A stretch of DNA of 64,000 bases from Buttiauxella gaviniae (GCF_040786275.1 NZ_JBFMVT010000002.1:434001-498000); one strand, 5' to 3'. Positions 47,559 to 58,032 are shown, counted from the first letter of the stretch. The notes: generated by a model from the sequence alone, not told the origin. A program made the numbers and translations.

Positions 47559-48575
47559 ATGAGAGTATTGGTAACAGGTGGTAGCGGTTACATTGGCAGT
47601 CATACCTGCGTACAACTGCTGCAAAATGGCCACGACGTTGTGATTCTAGATAATCTGTGCAACAGCAAACGTAGCGTGCTGCCAGTTATTGAACGTCTTG
47701 GCGGTAAACATCCTCTGTTCATTGACGGCGATATCCGTGATGAAGCGCTTTTGGCCGAGATCTTCCACGATCACCAGATTGACGCCGTGATTCACTTCGC
47801 AGGCCTCAAAGCCGTGGGCGAGTCCGTCAGCAAACCGCTGGAATATTACGACAACAATGTTACTGGCACATTGCGCCTGATTTCCGCCATGCGCGCCGCC
47901 AATGTCACCAACTTCATCTTTAGCTCTTCTGCCACCGTTTATGGCGACCAGCCGCAAATCCCTTACGTTGAAAGCTTCCCAACCGGAACGCCTGCAAGCC
48001 CCTACGGGCGCAGTAAGCTGATGGTGGAACAGATTCTGGCTGACCTGCAAAAGGCCCAGCCGAACTGGAGCGTGGCGCTGCTGCGTTACTTCAACCCGGT
48101 CGGCGCACATCCGTCAGGCGATATGGGTGAAGACCCGCAAGGTATTCCTAACAACCTGATGCCGTACATCGCGCAGGTTGCCGTAGGGCGTCGCGATTCA
48201 CTGGCTGTTTTTGGCAATGATTACCCAACCGAAGACGGCACCGGCGTACGCGACTATATCCATGTAATGGATCTCGCCGATGGCCACGTAGCAGCAATGC
48301 AAACGCTGCAAGGCAAACCTGGCGTGCACATCTACAACCTCGGCGCAGGCATCGGCAGCAGCGTACTGGACGTGATCAACGCCTTCAGCACCGCGTGCGG
48401 TAAGCCGGTGAATTACCACTTCGCCCCGCGTCGTGATGGCGATCTCCCCGCTTATTGGGCTGACGCCACCAAAGCTGACCAGGAACTTAACTGGCGTGTC
48501 AGCCGGACTCTGCAAGAAATGGCAGATGATACCTGGCGCTGGCAGTCCCGCCACCCTCAAGGTTATCCAGATTAA
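47559..48575 (+). CDS. galE: UDP-glucose 4-epimerase (GalE)
   Basis: Interconverts UDP-galactose and UDP-glucose. The 338-residue SDR protein has the NAD-binding GGSGYIGSHTCVQLL at the N-terminus, the catalytic Ser region FSSSATVYG and the YxxxK motif in SPYGRSKLMVEQ (Tyr about 149). Length equals E. coli GalE. The start MRVLVTGG is set by the family and GGAGCGAAAA; 14 upstream codons fall in the leader. The first 35 bases of the gene contain the internal gal operator. First gene of galETKM. Confidence 0.98.
   Translation: MRVLVTGGSGYIGSHTCVQLLQNGHDVVILDNLCNSKRSVLPVIERLGGKHPLFIDGDIRDEALLAEIFHDHQIDAVIHFAGLKAVGESVSKPLEYYDNNVTGTLRLISAMRAANVTNFIFSSSATVYGDQPQIPYVESFPTGTPASPYGRSKLMVEQILADLQKAQPNWSVALLRYFNPVGAHPSGDMGEDPQGIPNNLMPYIAQVAVGRRDSLAVFGNDYPTEDGTGVRDYIHVMDLADGHVAAMQTLQGKPGVHIYNLGAGIGSSVLDVINAFSTACGKPVNYHFAPRRDGDLPAYWADATKADQELNWRVSRTLQEMADDTWRWQSRHPQGYPD
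47578..47593. promoter_or_regulatory. gal internal operator OI within galE
   Basis: GTGGTAGCGGTTACAT is identical to the E. coli OI site inside galE, 113 bp from OE, the spacing used for the GalR-HU loop. Confidence 0.92.
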
Positions 48576-48584
48576 GGAAATGTG

Positions 48585-49631
48585 ATGGAGCAGTTTAACC
48601 CGGTGGATCATCCACATCGCCGTTATAACCCACTGACCGGACAATGGATTCTGGTGTCCCCGCATCGCGCCAAGCGCCCATGGCAAGGGGCTCAGGAGAC
48701 GCCGTCAAAAGAAACATTACCGGTTCACGATCCGGATTGTTTCTTGTGTCCTGGCAATACACGTGTAACCGGCGATAAAAATCCGCAATACACCGGCACA
48801 TTTGTTTTTACGAATGATTTTGCTGCATTGATGACGAACACCCCGGACGCGCCAGCAAGCGGCGATCCTTTAATGCGTTGCGAAAGCGCGCGCGGCACCA
48901 GCCGGGTTATCTGTTTTTCACCCGATCACAGTAAAACGCTGCCGCAGCTTTCCGTTCCGGCGCTGGAAGAAGTGGTCAAAACCTGGCAAGAGCAGACCGC
49001 AGATTTAGGGCAAACCTATCCGTGGGTGCAGGTATTTGAGAATAAAGGTGCGGCAATGGGCTGCTCCAACCCGCATCCGCACGGCCAGGTTTGGGCCAAC
49101 AGCTTCCTGCCAAACGAAGTGGCACGAGAAGATGTACTTCAGCGTGAATACTTTGCTGAAAACGGTTCGCCGATGCTGGTGGATTACGCCCAGCGCGAAT
49201 TAAAAGATGGCAGCCGTACGGTGGTCGAAACCGAACACTGGATTGCCGTCGTGCCTTACTGGGCGGCGTGGCCGTTCGAAACGCTATTGCTGCCAAAAAC
49301 GCACATCCTGCGTATTACCGATTTGAGCGCCGAGCAAAGCCGTGATTTGGCGCTGGCACTGAAAAAACTGACCAGCCGCTATGACAACCTTTTCCAGTGC
49401 TCATTCCCATACTCAATGGGTTGGCACGGCGCACCGTTTAACGGCGAGGAAAACAGCCACTGGCAATTACACGCCCACTTCTATCCCCCGCTGCTGCGCA
49501 GTGCCACGGTGCGTAAATTTATGGTCGGCTATGAAATGCTGGCCGAAACCCAACGTGATTTAACCGCAGAGCAAGCCGCAGAACGCTTGCGTGCCGTATC
49601 CGATATCCATTTTCACGAGGCAGGAGTTTAA
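48585..49631 (+). CDS. galT: Galactose-1-phosphate uridylyltransferase (GalT)
   Basis: Transfers UMP from UDP-glucose to galactose 1-phosphate. The 348-residue HIT-superfamily enzyme carries the active-site motif [13 protein letters not shown] with the nucleophilic His near residue 166, and zinc ligands in DCFLCPGN and the His at about 115. The ATG at 48585 ([15 protein letters not shown]) has AAGGAAATGTG before it and matches E. coli; a GTG directly upstream is less likely. Nine bases separate it from galE. Confidence 0.97.
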   Translation: MEQFNPVDHPHRRYNPLTGQWILVSPHRAKRPWQGAQETPSKETLPVHDPDCFLCPGNTRVTGDKNPQYTGTFVFTNDFAALMTNTPDAPASGDPLMRCESARGTSRVICFSPDHSKTLPQLSVPALEEVVKTWQEQTADLGQTYPWVQVFENKGAAMGCSNPHPHGQVWANSFLPNEVAREDVLQREYFAENGSPMLVDYAQRELKDGSRTVVETEHWIAVVPYWAAWPFETLLLPKTHILRITDLSAEQSRDLALALKKLTSRYDNLFQCSFPYSMGWHGAPFNGEENSHWQLHAHFYPPLLRSATVRKFMVGYEMLAETQRDLTAEQAAERLRAVSDIHFHEAGV

Positions 49632-49633
49632 AA

Positions 49634-50782
49634 ATGAGTCTGAAAGATAAAACCCAACACATTTTTGCCGAACAGTTTGGCTACCCAGCGACGCATACCA
49701 TTCAAGCTCCGGGCCGCGTGAACCTGATTGGTGAACATACGGATTACAATGACGGTTTTGTACTGCCGTGTGCTATCGACTACCAGACAGTCATTAGCTG
49801 CGCAAAGCGTGATGACCGCATGGTGCGCGTGATTGCGGCGGATTACGACAATCAAGTGGATGAATTTTCGCTGGATAAACCCATCCTGAGCCACGATACG
49901 CAGCAATGGTCGAACTATGTTCGCGGCGTGGTTAAGCATCTGCAAAAACGTGATAAAAACTTTGGCGGCGCAGATTTAGTGATTAGCGGTAACGTGCCAC
50001 AAGGTGCGGGTCTGAGTTCATCGGCCTCGCTGGAAGTCGCAGTAGGTACCGTGTTCCAGAAACTTTATCACCTGTCGCTTGATGGTTCGCAAATCGCCCT
50101 GAACGGCCAGGAAGCAGAGAACCAGTTTGTTGGCTGTAACTGCGGGATCATGGATCAGTTGATTTCAGCGTTAGGTAAAAAAGATCACGCTTTGCTGATT
50201 GATTGCCGTTCGCTCGGAACTAAAGCGGTTTCGATGCCAAAAGGCGTGGCCGTTGTCATTATCAACAGTAACTTCAAACGTACGCTGGTGGGGAGCGAAT
50301 ATAATACCCGTCGCCAGCAATGTGAAACCGGCGCGCGTTTCTTCTCCCAAAAAGCGCTGCGTGACGTTGAACTGTCGAAATTTAATGCGGTGGCGCATGA
50401 ACTTGATCCGATTGTCGCCAAACGTGTTCGTCACGTTTTAACTGAAAACATCCGCACCGTTGAAGCCGCTGATGCGCTGGCAAAAGGCGACCTGCAGCGT
50501 ATGGGCGAATTGATGGCTGAATCTCACGCGTCCATGCGTGACGATTTCGAAATCACCGTGCCGCAAATCGACACCCTGGTTGATATCGTTAAAGCGACTA
50601 TAGGCGATAAAGGCGGCGTACGTATGACCGGCGGCGGCTTTGGCGGTTGCATCGTCGCGCTGATTCCTGAAGCGCTGGTTCCGGCAGTGAAGCAAGCGGT
50701 TGAAGAGCAGTACGAAGCGAAAACCGGCATCAAAGAAACGTTCTATGTGTGCAAAGCATCGGAGGGCGCGGGTCAATGCTAA
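49634..50782 (+). CDS. galK: Galactokinase (GalK)
   Basis: Phosphorylates galactose at C1. The 382-residue GHMP kinase has the galactokinase signature [19 protein letters not shown] at about residue 26, the ATP motif [17 protein letters not shown] and motif 3 [14 protein letters not shown]. Length equals E. coli GalK. GCAGGAG precedes the ATG, two bases after the galT stop. Its end overlaps galM by seven bases. Confidence 0.98.
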   Translation: MSLKDKTQHIFAEQFGYPATHTIQAPGRVNLIGEHTDYNDGFVLPCAIDYQTVISCAKRDDRMVRVIAADYDNQVDEFSLDKPILSHDTQQWSNYVRGVVKHLQKRDKNFGGADLVISGNVPQGAGLSSSASLEVAVGTVFQKLYHLSLDGSQIALNGQEAENQFVGCNCGIMDQLISALGKKDHALLIDCRSLGTKAVSMPKGVAVVIINSNFKRTLVGSEYNTRRQQCETGARFFSQKALRDVELSKFNAVAHELDPIVAKRVRHVLTENIRTVEAADALAKGDLQRMGELMAESHASMRDDFEITVPQIDTLVDIVKATIGDKGGVRMTGGGFGGCIVALIPEALVPAVKQAVEEQYEAKTGIKETFYVCKASEGAGQC

Positions 50783-51816
50783 AAGAAACACCTCAACTCG
50801 CTCCGGACGGGCAACCGTTCCGCATCTCTACCCTGCGTAACAGCGCGGGGTTGGTAGTGACAATGATGGACTGGGGCGCAACGCTGCTGTCGTGCCGCGT
50901 GCCGATGAAAGACGGAACCGTGCGCGAAACGCTGCTCGGCTGCGAAACGCCGGAAGATTATTTGAATCAGTCGGCATATCTGGGGGCAACGGTTGGACGC
51001 TATGCCAACAGGATTGCCAACAGCCAGTTTACGCGCGATGGCATCACCGTGAATGTCACCGCCAATCAGGGGGCGCATCAATTGCACGGCGGCCCGGATG
51101 GGTTCGATAAACGCCGCTGGCGTATTGTGCGTCAGAATGAACACGAAGTGTTGTACACGCTGGACTCTCAGGATGGCGATCAGGGTTTCCCTGGCGAGCT
51201 GCGCGCCACCGCGCGTTATGCGCTAAATGACGATAACTGCATCACCGTCGAATTCCGCGCCAAAACCAGCAAACCGTGCCCGGTGAATCTGACTAATCAT
51301 GCTTATTTCAATCTCGACGGTAAACAAAACGATATTCGCCAGCACAAACTGCAACTGCTGGCCGATAGTTATTTGCCGGTGGACAGCAACGGTATACCGC
51401 AGGCCGGTCTTGCCGATGTGACAAATACCGGGTTTGATTTCCGCACGCCAAAAACTATCGCTGAGGATTTCCTGAAAGATAACGATCAGGTATTGGTGAA
51501 AGGCTATGACCACGCTTTCTTGCTGCAGGTGCAGGGCGATGCCAGCCAACCTGCGGCACATGTCTGGTCGAGCGACAATAAACTGCAAATGACGGTTTAT
51601 ACCACCGCACCGGCGTTGCAGTTTTATAGCGGCAACTATCTGGACGGAACAGCAGCCCGAGAGCAAGGCACTTATAATGCTTATCAAGGTCTGGCGCTTG
51701 AAAGTGAATTTTTGCCCGACAGCCCCAATCACCCGGAATGGCCGCAGCCCGACTGTTGGCTACAGCCAGGTGATGAGTATTTGAGCGTTACGGAGTATGA
51801 ATTTATTCCGCTGTAA
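50776..51816 (+). CDS. galM: Aldose 1-epimerase (GalM)
   Basis: Interconverts alpha- and beta-galactose so that GalK can use the sugar. The 346-residue protein has the conserved [14 protein letters not shown], the catalytic His in [11 protein letters not shown] (about residue 175) and the catalytic Glu in [18 protein letters not shown] (about residue 309). The start [14 protein letters not shown] overlaps the galK end by seven bases, as in E. coli. Last gene of the operon. Confidence 0.96.
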   Translation: MLKETPQLAPDGQPFRISTLRNSAGLVVTMMDWGATLLSCRVPMKDGTVRETLLGCETPEDYLNQSAYLGATVGRYANRIANSQFTRDGITVNVTANQGAHQLHGGPDGFDKRRWRIVRQNEHEVLYTLDSQDGDQGFPGELRATARYALNDDNCITVEFRAKTSKPCPVNLTNHAYFNLDGKQNDIRQHKLQLLADSYLPVDSNGIPQAGLADVTNTGFDFRTPKTIAEDFLKDNDQVLVKGYDHAFLLQVQGDASQPAAHVWSSDNKLQMTVYTTAPALQFYSGNYLDGTAAREQGTYNAYQGLALESEFLPDSPNHPEWPQPDCWLQPGDEYLSVTEYEFIPL

Positions 51817-51820
51817 GGTT

Positions 51821-51846
51821 AGCGCCCTCTTTCGGGAGGGCGAATC
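51821..51846 (+). terminator. Probable terminator after galM
   Basis: CGCCCTC pairs with GAGGGCG around TTTCGG; the following AATCTTATT is only moderately T-rich. It lies 6 bp after the galM stop. Confidence 0.6.
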
Positions 51847-51978
51847 TTATTCGATTCGCTGGATTTCCCGCCATTTAACAGCAAAAATATAACAACCGTT
51901 CACATCCACCTTACACTCCACACTCTTTTTCGCTATGTTAAACGTTTAGCATTGCCGCTGGCCCCTTTGCGGCAATAT

Positions 51979-51997
51979 AATGATAATCGTTATCATT
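51979..51997. promoter_or_regulatory. Fur box upstream of gpmA
   Basis: AATGATAATCGTTATCATT is a near-perfect 19-bp Fur palindrome, 28 bp before the gpmA ATG. E. coli gpmA is also reported to be Fur-controlled. Confidence 0.9.
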
Positions 51998-52024
51998 AAT
52001 CGCAGGCTTATTAAGGAGTAAACT

Positions 52025-52777
52025 ATGGCTGTTACTAAGCTGGTTCTGGTTCGTCACGGTGAAAGCCAGTGGAACAACGAAAACCGCTTCACCGGTTGGT
52101 ATGACGTTGATCTGTCTGAGAAAGGTAAAACTGAAGCGAAAGCAGCAGGTAAGTTGTTGAAAGATGAAGGCTACTCCTTCGACTTTGCTTATACTTCTGT
52201 GCTGAAACGTGCCATCCACACTCTGTGGAACATCCTCGATGAACTGGATCAGGCCTGGCTGCCAGTTGAGAAGTCCTGGAAGCTGAATGAACGTCACTAC
52301 GGCGCACTGCAAGGGCTGAACAAAGCTGAAACCGCAGAAAAATATGGTGACGAGCAAGTTAAACAATGGCGTCGCGGCTTTGCGATCACGCCTCCAGAAC
52401 TGACGCGTGATGACGAACGTTTCCCGGGCCATGATCCACGTTATGCAAGCCTGAGCGATAAAGAGCTGCCGGTAACCGAAAGCCTGGCGCTGACTATCGA
52501 TCGCGTTATTCCTTACTGGAATGAAACCATTCTTCCACGCATGAAAAGCGGCGAGCGCGTGATTGTTGCCGCTCACGGTAACTCCCTGCGTGCGCTGGTT
52601 AAATTCCTGGACAACCTGAGCGAAGATGAAATTCTTGAGCTGAATATCCCAACTGGCGTGCCGTTGGTGTATGAGTTCGACGAGAACTTCAAACCGCTGA
52701 AACGCTACTATCTGGGTAATGCTGATGAAATCGCAGCAAAAGCCGCAGCGGTAGCAAATCAAGGTAAAGCGAAGTAA
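52025..52777 (+). CDS. gpmA: Phosphoglycerate mutase, 2,3-BPG dependent (GpmA)
   Basis: Interconverts 3- and 2-phosphoglycerate in glycolysis. The 250-residue histidine phosphatase-fold protein has the phosphorylated His in [12 protein letters not shown] (about His11), the acid/base Glu in [11 protein letters not shown] and the second His in [15 protein letters not shown]. Length equals E. coli GpmA. TTAAGGAGTAAACT precedes the ATG. A Fur box overlaps the promoter region. It is convergent with aroG. Confidence 0.98.
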   Translation: MAVTKLVLVRHGESQWNNENRFTGWYDVDLSEKGKTEAKAAGKLLKDEGYSFDFAYTSVLKRAIHTLWNILDELDQAWLPVEKSWKLNERHYGALQGLNKAETAEKYGDEQVKQWRRGFAITPPELTRDDERFPGHDPRYASLSDKELPVTESLALTIDRVIPYWNETILPRMKSGERVIVAAHGNSLRALVKFLDNLSEDEILELNIPTGVPLVYEFDENFKPLKRYYLGNADEIAAKAAAVANQGKAK

Positions 52778-52793
52778 TTCGTTAGATGTGAAC

Positions 52794-52817
52794 AAGGCGT
52801 GGTGAGATCCACGCCTT
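52794..52817. terminator. Bidirectional terminator between gpmA and aroG
   Basis: AAGGCGTGG, TGAGAT loop, CCACGCCTT followed by TCTT. It lies between convergent genes. Confidence 0.82.
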
Positions 52818-52838
52818 TCTTATACTGCCGCGAAAGAG

Positions 52839-53891
52839 TTATCCGCGACGGGTTTTCACAGCCGCTGCCAGTTGGCGCAGAACAGTTTCAGTATCTTCCC
52901 AGCCAATGCACGCATCAGTCACACTCTTGCCGTACACCAATGGCTCGCCGCTCTCGAGGTTCTGATTGCCTTCAACCAGATGGCTTTCAATCATGACGCC
53001 TGTGATCGCGCTATCACCGCCTGCAATCTGTTGGCAAACGTCCGTAGCCACTTCCATCTGCTTCTTAAATTGTTTGCTACTGTTGGCGTGGCTGAAATCA
53101 ATCATCACCTGAGCAGGCAAGCCCGCTTTCTGCAAATCAGCCTTAACCTGAGCAACGTGCGCCGCACTGTAGTTTGGCTCTTTACCGCCACGCAGAATGA
53201 TATGGCAGTCGCCGTTTCCGCTGGTATTAACGATGGCTGAATGGCCCCATTTGGTGACAGACAGGAAGCAGTGTGGCGCACCCGCCGCATTGATGGCGTC
53301 GATGGCTACTTTCATGGTGCCGTCGGTACCATTTTTAAAGCCAACCGGGCATGACAGACCAGATGCCAGTTCGCGGTGAACCTGAGATTCTGTAGTACGT
53401 GCGCCAATGGCACCCCAGCTCATCAGATCCGCCAGGTACTGCGGGGTGATCATATCTAAAAACTCACCCGCGGCTGGCAGGCCTGAGTCGTTGATGTCTA
53501 GCAGCAGTTTGCGAGCGATACGCAGACCATCGTTAATTTGGTAGCTGCTGTCCATGTGCGGATCGTTAATCAGCCCTTTCCAGCCAACCGTGGTGCGTGG
53601 TTTTTCGAAGTAAACACGCATAACGATTTCCAGCTCGCCCTGCAGTTCTTCACGCAGTGTCAGCAGGCGCGCGCCGTACTCTTTCGCCGCTTTAACATCG
53701 TGAATCGAGCATGGGCCGATAACAACAAGCAGGCGATCGTCATTTCCTTTAAGAATTTTATGGATCGCTTTGCGAGCGCCGGATACCGTCGCAGCCGCTT
53801 TTTCAGTGGCGGGGAATTTTTCGAGCAGCGCTACTGGAGGCAAAAGTTCGTTGATTTCTTTGATGCGTAAGTCGTCGTTCTGATAATTCAT
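52839..53891 (-). CDS. aroG: DAHP synthase, Phe-sensitive (AroG)
   Basis: Condenses erythrose 4-phosphate and phosphoenolpyruvate in the first step of aromatic amino acid synthesis; inhibited by phenylalanine. The 350-residue class I alpha protein begins MNYQNDDLRIKEINELLPPV and has the metal-site Cys in VIGPCSIHD (about 61), KPRTTVGWKG and the GGxEPNYS region. Length and sequence match AroG rather than AroF or AroH. A perfect TyrR box lies upstream. Confidence 0.97.
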   Translation of the reverse strand: MNYQNDDLRIKEINELLPPVALLEKFPATEKAAATVSGARKAIHKILKGNDDRLLVVIGPCSIHDVKAAKEYGARLLTLREELQGELEIVMRVYFEKPRTTVGWKGLINDPHMDSSYQINDGLRIARKLLLDINDSGLPAAGEFLDMITPQYLADLMSWGAIGARTTESQVHRELASGLSCPVGFKNGTDGTMKVAIDAINAAGAPHCFLSVTKWGHSAIVNTSGNGDCHIILRGGKEPNYSAAHVAQVKADLQKAGLPAQVMIDFSHANSSKQFKKQMEVATDVCQQIAGGDSAITGVMIESHLVEGNQNLESGEPLVYGKSVTDACIGWEDTETVLRQLAAAVKTRRG

Positions 53892-54216
53892 GAGATTTCC
53901 GGGGATGGCCTTGAGTTTTAGCTTAGTTGCAATCCCTTCAATCTATCGCTTCAAGCCGGAAGTGTAAACGGGCTTTTACACTTCAGACGGAATATTCCTG
54001 GAAACGACCTAAAAAGCGTCAAAAAATGGTAAAACGCCGGTTTACCGCTACAATTTTTAATTGTTAACACTAAAAAGTTCTCTTTTAGCAAAATTGTATT
54101 CTGATAAGGCTTTTATTAGTGACATGTTTATCGGATAAAAGTCAAAAGCTCAGAATAAATCCAGTGCCTGTTGGAAGAAGTTATCCAGCAATAACAACCA
54201 GAACAGGAGCATTAAG
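53892..54216. other. aroG-ybgS divergent intergenic region
   Basis: A 325-bp gap holding the TyrR box of aroG at 53963 and, nearer ybgS, an A/T-rich stretch where its promoter should lie. AACAGGAGCATTAAG before the ybgS ATG is its ribosome site. No further open reading frame or stable hairpin was seen. Confidence 0.55.
53963..53980. promoter_or_regulatory. TyrR box upstream of aroG
   Basis: TGTAAACGGGCTTTTACA is a perfect TGTAAA-N6-TTTACA palindrome, the strong TyrR box form, 72 bp before the aroG start. Confidence 0.93.
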
Positions 54217-54588
54217 ATGAATAAACTCACTGCACTTTTCTTAACAGCAACCCTTTCAGTCGCAAGCGGCATGGCAATGGCTGCTGAAACCAGCGGCAGT
54301 AATAACGGCCAGGCAAATGCTAGCGCCGAGGCAGGCCAGGTGGCACCTGATGCGAATCAGAACATCGCGCCTAAAGGCGTTGATAACAGCAATATCAACA
54401 ATGGCGGCACAATGCTTCATCCTAATGGCTCAACCAGTTCCAGCGGTATGACCACCGATGGAATGAGCAAAGATGAAATCCATAAAAATTCGATGTGTAA
54501 AGACGGTAAATGCCCGGATACCAATGAGAAGGTTGGAACCGGCAGCGGGGATGACGTGAACACGAAAGTAGACGGCACCACGCAGTAA
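54217..54588 (+). CDS. ybgS: YbgS-like periplasmic protein, function unknown
   Basis: A 123-residue secreted protein with signal peptide [22 protein letters not shown]. The mature part is low in hydrophobics, rich in Asn, Gly, Ser and Asp, and contains one Cys pair ([10 protein letters not shown]). It matches E. coli YbgS in layout ([29 protein letters not shown]). Function unknown. The gene is monocistronic, between aroG and zitB as in E. coli. Confidence 0.92.
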   Translation: MNKLTALFLTATLSVASGMAMAAETSGSNNGQANASAEAGQVAPDANQNIAPKGVDNSNINNGGTMLHPNGSTSSSGMTTDGMSKDEIHKNSMCKDGKCPDTNEKVGTGSGDDVNTKVDGTTQ

Positions 54589-54606
54589 TTTAAATCCGTG
54601 AAATCA

Positions 54607-54631
54607 GGAGAGCCCCGGCTCTCCTTTTTTT
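54607..54631 (+). terminator. Terminator after ybgS
   Basis: GGAGAGCC, CC loop, GGCTCTCC followed by seven T. Confidence 0.92.
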
Positions 54632-54706
54632 ATGAGTTTTATTCAATGAGTTAATCAGTGTAGTGGTTATAATTAGCGCATTATTGTTTCCGGATATAGA
54701 GAAACC

Positions 54707-55639
54707 ATGGCGCATTCACATCAACACTCCTCGGGTAATTCCAACTCCAGACGCCTGTTCTGGGCATTTACCGTCACCGCCCTTTTTATGGTTGCAGAGG
54801 TCGTCGGCGGGTTAATTTCCGGGTCGCTTGCGCTGCTTGCTGATGCCGGTCATATGCTGACGGATGCGGCGGCGTTATTGGTTGCATTATTGGCGGTACA
54901 GTTCGCTCGACGCCCTCCCAATGCTCGTCATACTTTCGGTTGGCTGAGGCTGACCACGCTCGCAGCGTTTGTTAATGCGATTGCTTTGGTGGTGATTACG
55001 GTTCTGATTGTCTGGGAAGCGGTAATCCGTTTTTATCATCCGCAGCCTATCGCCGGTTGGACGATGCTGGTTATTGCCTTTGCCGGATTACTGGCAAATC
55101 TGTTTTCGTTCTGGATTTTGCATCGAGGAAATGAAGAAAAGAATATTAACGTTCGCGCCGCTGCCCTGCATGTTCTGGGGGATCTATTAGGTTCGGTGGG
55201 AGCTATAGCTGCCGCATTGATTATTTTGTGGACCGGATGGACGCCCATTGACCCGATTCTTTCGGTGCTGGTGTCGTGTTTAGTTCTGCGTAGCGCATGG
55301 AGTTTGCTTAAAGAAAGCGTCAACGAACTTCTCGAAGGTGCACCGCATGCCATTGATATTCCCGTCCTGAAACGCAAATTAGCCAGAACTATTCCGGAAG
55401 TGCGTAATGTCCATCATGTGCATATCTGGTTAGTAGGTGAGAAACCGCTTATGACGCTGCATGTTCAGGTGGTTCCACCGCACGACCATGACGCTTTGCT
55501 GGAACGCATTCACCATTTCCTGAAAGATGAATATCAGATTGAGCACGCCACGGTGCAAATGGAGTATCAGCTTTGCCACGGCCAGGATTGTGATTTAAAT
55601 GAGCATGACCACCACGGTCATGCTCACCATCATCACTGA
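54707..55639 (+). CDS. zitB: ZitB, zinc efflux transporter (CDF family)
   Basis: Zinc:proton antiporter of the cation diffusion facilitator family. The 310-residue protein has six TM segments; zinc site A is formed by [15 protein letters not shown] in TM2 and [13 protein letters not shown] in TM5, and the cytosolic domain carries further His residues. Both ends are His-rich ([11 protein letters not shown] and [11 protein letters not shown]). A TATAAT lies at about 54667. Its stop directly abuts the pnuC stop on the other strand. Confidence 0.95.
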   Translation: MAHSHQHSSGNSNSRRLFWAFTVTALFMVAEVVGGLISGSLALLADAGHMLTDAAALLVALLAVQFARRPPNARHTFGWLRLTTLAAFVNAIALVVITVLIVWEAVIRFYHPQPIAGWTMLVIAFAGLLANLFSFWILHRGNEEKNINVRAAALHVLGDLLGSVGAIAAALIILWTGWTPIDPILSVLVSCLVLRSAWSLLKESVNELLEGAPHAIDIPVLKRKLARTIPEVRNVHHVHIWLVGEKPLMTLHVQVVPPHDHDALLERIHHFLKDEYQIEHATVQMEYQLCHGQDCDLNEHDHHGHAHHHH

Positions 55640-56356
55640 TCAGGAAAATGCGCGTGAGCCACGTTCGCGCGCGCTGTTGATCCACATGCGACTGCCGTTG
55701 AGCGCAATAAATGTCAGGATCAAATATTCCAGGGACATGGCGTAAACGCCCTGCAAAGCAAAGATAACGACGCTAATTACGTTGATGATCACCCACAGTA
55801 TCCAGTTTTCGACATACTTACGGGTCATGAGAATCATCGCGACAATCGACAGTACCATCATGCAGGAATCCCAGAACGGGAAGGCGTCAGGCTGGAGTTC
55901 AGGCATGGTGACATTCAGGCCCAGCGCCTGCATCACAGAAACCGCCGTGTGGGTCAGGAATGCAAACACCGGATCGATAAACACGGTCATCAACCCAATA
56001 GCGCCGACGCACACCGCTATCCACGCAAGCGCTTTAGGCAACGGTAACCAGCGAATATGGAGGGCAGCCTGATTGTCGTTCGTCTGTCTCGACCAGGCAT
56101 ACCAGCCATAAATATTAGCCGCAAAAAAGAACAACTGTAACAGCAGGCTCGCATACAGTTGGATTTGAAAGAAAATAACTGCAAATAGCGTGACGTTAAT
56201 TAAACCGAAAGCATAATTGCTAATTTTCTCAAGACTTGCCAACCAGATGCACAGTAAGCCCGCCACGGTTCCGATCGCTTCAATCCACGATAAATCATAC
56301 CCGCCTGTTCCGATGGGGATGTGAACCAAAATATTCTGCGTACTGAAAAAATCCAT
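55640..56356 (-). CDS. pnuC: PnuC, nicotinamide riboside transporter
   Basis: Facilitates uptake of nicotinamide riboside, which is trapped by phosphorylation. The 238-residue protein has about seven TM segments and the family stretches AIGTVAGLLCIWLASLEKISNYAFGLINV and NWILWVIINVISV. It lies 23 bp after nadA on the same strand, the nadA-pnuC operon of E. coli, repressed by NadR. Its stop abuts that of zitB. Confidence 0.95.
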   Translation of the reverse strand: MDFFSTQNILVHIPIGTGGYDLSWIEAIGTVAGLLCIWLASLEKISNYAFGLINVTLFAVIFFQIQLYASLLLQLFFFAANIYGWYAWSRQTNDNQAALHIRWLPLPKALAWIAVCVGAIGLMTVFIDPVFAFLTHTAVSVMQALGLNVTMPELQPDAFPFWDSCMMVLSIVAMILMTRKYVENWILWVIINVISVVIFALQGVYAMSLEYLILTFIALNGSRMWINSARERGSRAFS

Positions 56357-56379
56357 ATTCGCTCCTGAAGGTAGAATCC

Positions 56380-57441
56380 TTACGCGTTACCTTTAATGTT
56401 GCGTCGCAATTCCGCGGCAAAATCTAACATTCGATTTAATGGCACCAGCGCGCCCTCACGCAGTGCAGCATCAACATGAATCTCGTGCGCCGCTCCGCCC
56501 TGCTCCAGTCCCTCTGCGATAGCTTTGAGGCCGTTCATTGCCATCCACGGGCAATGAGCACAAGTACGACACGTTGCTCCTTCGCCTGCGGTCGGTGCTT
56601 CAAACAACTCTTTATCCGGGCATGCCTGCTGCATTTTGTAAAAAATACCGCGGTCAGTCGCCACGATAAGCTTCTTGTGCGGCAACGTTTGGGCCGCCGC
56701 GATAAGCTGGCTGGTCGAGCCCACTGCATCGGCCAAATCTACCACCGCCTGCGGGGATTCTGGATGAACAAGAACCGCAGCATCTGGATACAGCGCTTTC
56801 ATGCGCGTTAATGCCTGGGTTTTAAACTCGTCATGCACGATGCAAGCACCCTGCCAGCACAGCACATCCGCTCCGGTCTGCTTTTGAACATAGCTTCCAA
56901 GGTGGCGATCCGGCGCCCAAATAATTTTCTCGCCGAGGCTGTCGAGATGTTCAATTAATTCAACAGCAATGCTTGAGGTCACAACCCAATCCGCGCGCGC
57001 TTTCACCGCAGCGGAAGTATTAGCATAGACCACCACGGTGCGATCAGGATGTTGATCGCAAAAGGCATTGAACTCTTCGATTGGGCAGCCGAGATCCAGA
57101 GAACACTCTGCATTGAGCGTTGGCATCAGGACTGTTTTTTCCGGGCTGAGGATTTTCGAGGTTTCGCCCATAAAGCGCACCCCGGCAACCAGTAGCGTGG
57201 TTGCCGGATGATTCGCCCCAAAACGTGCCATCTCAAGGGAATCGGAAATACAACCGCCCGTTTCTTCAGCCAGGGCCTGAATCTCAGGGTCAGTGTAGTA
57301 ATGAGCCACCATCACTGCGTTGCGCTCTTTGAGCAGGCGCTTGATTTTTTCGCGGTAAAATTGCTTTTCATCCGAACTCAGAGGTTGTGGTTTCGGAGGG
57401 AAAGGATAAATAGCCGTTTCTGGATCGAACATTATGCTCAT
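56380..57441 (-). CDS. nadA: Quinolinate synthase (NadA)
   Basis: Condenses iminoaspartate with dihydroxyacetone phosphate to quinolinate in NAD synthesis, using a [4Fe-4S] cluster. The 353-residue protein has the cluster Cys in [10 protein letters not shown], in [12 protein letters not shown] and in [13 protein letters not shown], plus [11 protein letters not shown] near the N-terminus. It is six residues longer than E. coli NadA, at the C-terminus. The start [14 protein letters not shown] matches the family. A NadR box lies upstream at 57515. Confidence 0.96.
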   Translation of the reverse strand: MSIMFDPETAIYPFPPKPQPLSSDEKQFYREKIKRLLKERNAVMVAHYYTDPEIQALAEETGGCISDSLEMARFGANHPATTLLVAGVRFMGETSKILSPEKTVLMPTLNAECSLDLGCPIEEFNAFCDQHPDRTVVVYANTSAAVKARADWVVTSSIAVELIEHLDSLGEKIIWAPDRHLGSYVQKQTGADVLCWQGACIVHDEFKTQALTRMKALYPDAAVLVHPESPQAVVDLADAVGSTSQLIAAAQTLPHKKLIVATDRGIFYKMQQACPDKELFEAPTAGEGATCRTCAHCPWMAMNGLKAIAEGLEQGGAAHEIHVDAALREGALVPLNRMLDFAAELRRNIKGNA

Positions 57442-57503
57442 AGTGCTTTCTCGTTTGACTGGCTTAACCAAATTAGCACTATTCTGGTGGAGACCAACCA
57501 GAA

Positions 57504-57638
57504 ATGGCCAAGGTTGTTTTGTATGCTAAACAAGATAGCGAATTACGGCAGGATTGTCGTGAGGAATTTGGTGAAGCAGACAGGATGATTGAACATTTCG
57601 TTATGCGCAAACTACAAATAGCAAAAAGGCGCCTTTAG
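57504..57638 (+). CDS. Possible 44-codon small ORF in the nadA-tRNA gap
   Basis: Reads [20 protein letters not shown] through [16 protein letters not shown], hydrophilic and basic at the end. GGAG lies 11 bases before the ATG, a rather long spacing. It overlaps the NadR box and the nadA promoter on the opposite strand, and its stop lies in the loop of the terminator at 57623. I do not recognise it; it may be a chance frame. Confidence 0.25.
   Translation: MAKVVLYAKQDSELRQDCREEFGEADRMIEHFVMRKLQIAKRRL
57515..57532. promoter_or_regulatory. NadR box upstream of nadA
   Basis: TGTTTTGTATGCTAAACA matches the NadR consensus TGTTTA-N6-TAAACA with one change, 74 bp before nadA. NAD-dependent repression of nadA-pnuC is expected. 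Confidence 0.88.
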
Positions 57639-57649
57639 GGCGCCTTTTT
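57623..57649. terminator. Terminator of the tRNA operon
   Basis: AAAAAGGCGCC, short loop, GGCGCCTTTTT with T-runs on both strands. In the tRNA direction (minus) it follows the last tRNA-Lys tail repeat. Confidence 0.88.
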
Positions 57650-57688
57650 ACACTGGTGTGTCGTACAAACTCAATACAACATCAAAGG

Positions 57689-57829
57689 TGGTGGGTCGTG
57701 CAGGATGATTCGGCCTTTGGCCTCACCCTTCAGGTCGTTGCTAAAGCAACGCTGTTTCGCTTTCGCTCAACTCGAACCTGCTAAGGTTCAAACCCTTCAC
57801 GATTCACTTACTTAATACAACATCAAAAG
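57689..57829 (-). repeat. tRNA-Lys tail repeat, unit A (141 bp)
   Basis: Follows the last tRNA-Lys and ends, in the transcribed direction, with ATCCTGCACGACCCACCA, the 3' 18 bases of tRNA-Lys including CCA. Almost identical (one difference seen) to 58309-58449. Contains a TTGCTAAAGCAA hairpin and an imperfect T-arm-like GGTTCGAG segment. Confidence 0.85.
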
Positions 57830-57905
57830 TGGTGGGTCGTGCAGGATTCGAACCTGCGACCAATTGATTAAAAGTCAACTGCTCTACCAACTGAGCTAAC
57901 GACCC
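57830..57905 (-). tRNA. tRNA-Lys (anticodon TTT), copy 4
   Basis: A 76-base cloverleaf with acceptor GGGTCGT/ACGACCC, anticodon loop CTTTTAA, T-arm GGTTCGAATCC and encoded CCA; identical to E. coli tRNA-Lys as recalled. Last tRNA of the operon. Confidence 0.98.
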
Positions 57906-57956
57906 CTTTCGGGACTTGCAATGTTCATTCAGGCTTCTTACCACCAGTATCTAAAT

Positions 57957-58032
57957 TGGTGGGTCGTGCAGGATTCGAACCTGCGACCAATTGATTAAAA
58001 GTCAACTGCTCTACCAACTGAGCTAACGACCC
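57957..58032 (-). tRNA. tRNA-Lys (anticodon TTT), copy 3
   Basis: Identical to the other tRNA-Lys copies here, 76 bases with encoded CCA. Separated by 51 bp from copy 4. Confidence 0.98.
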
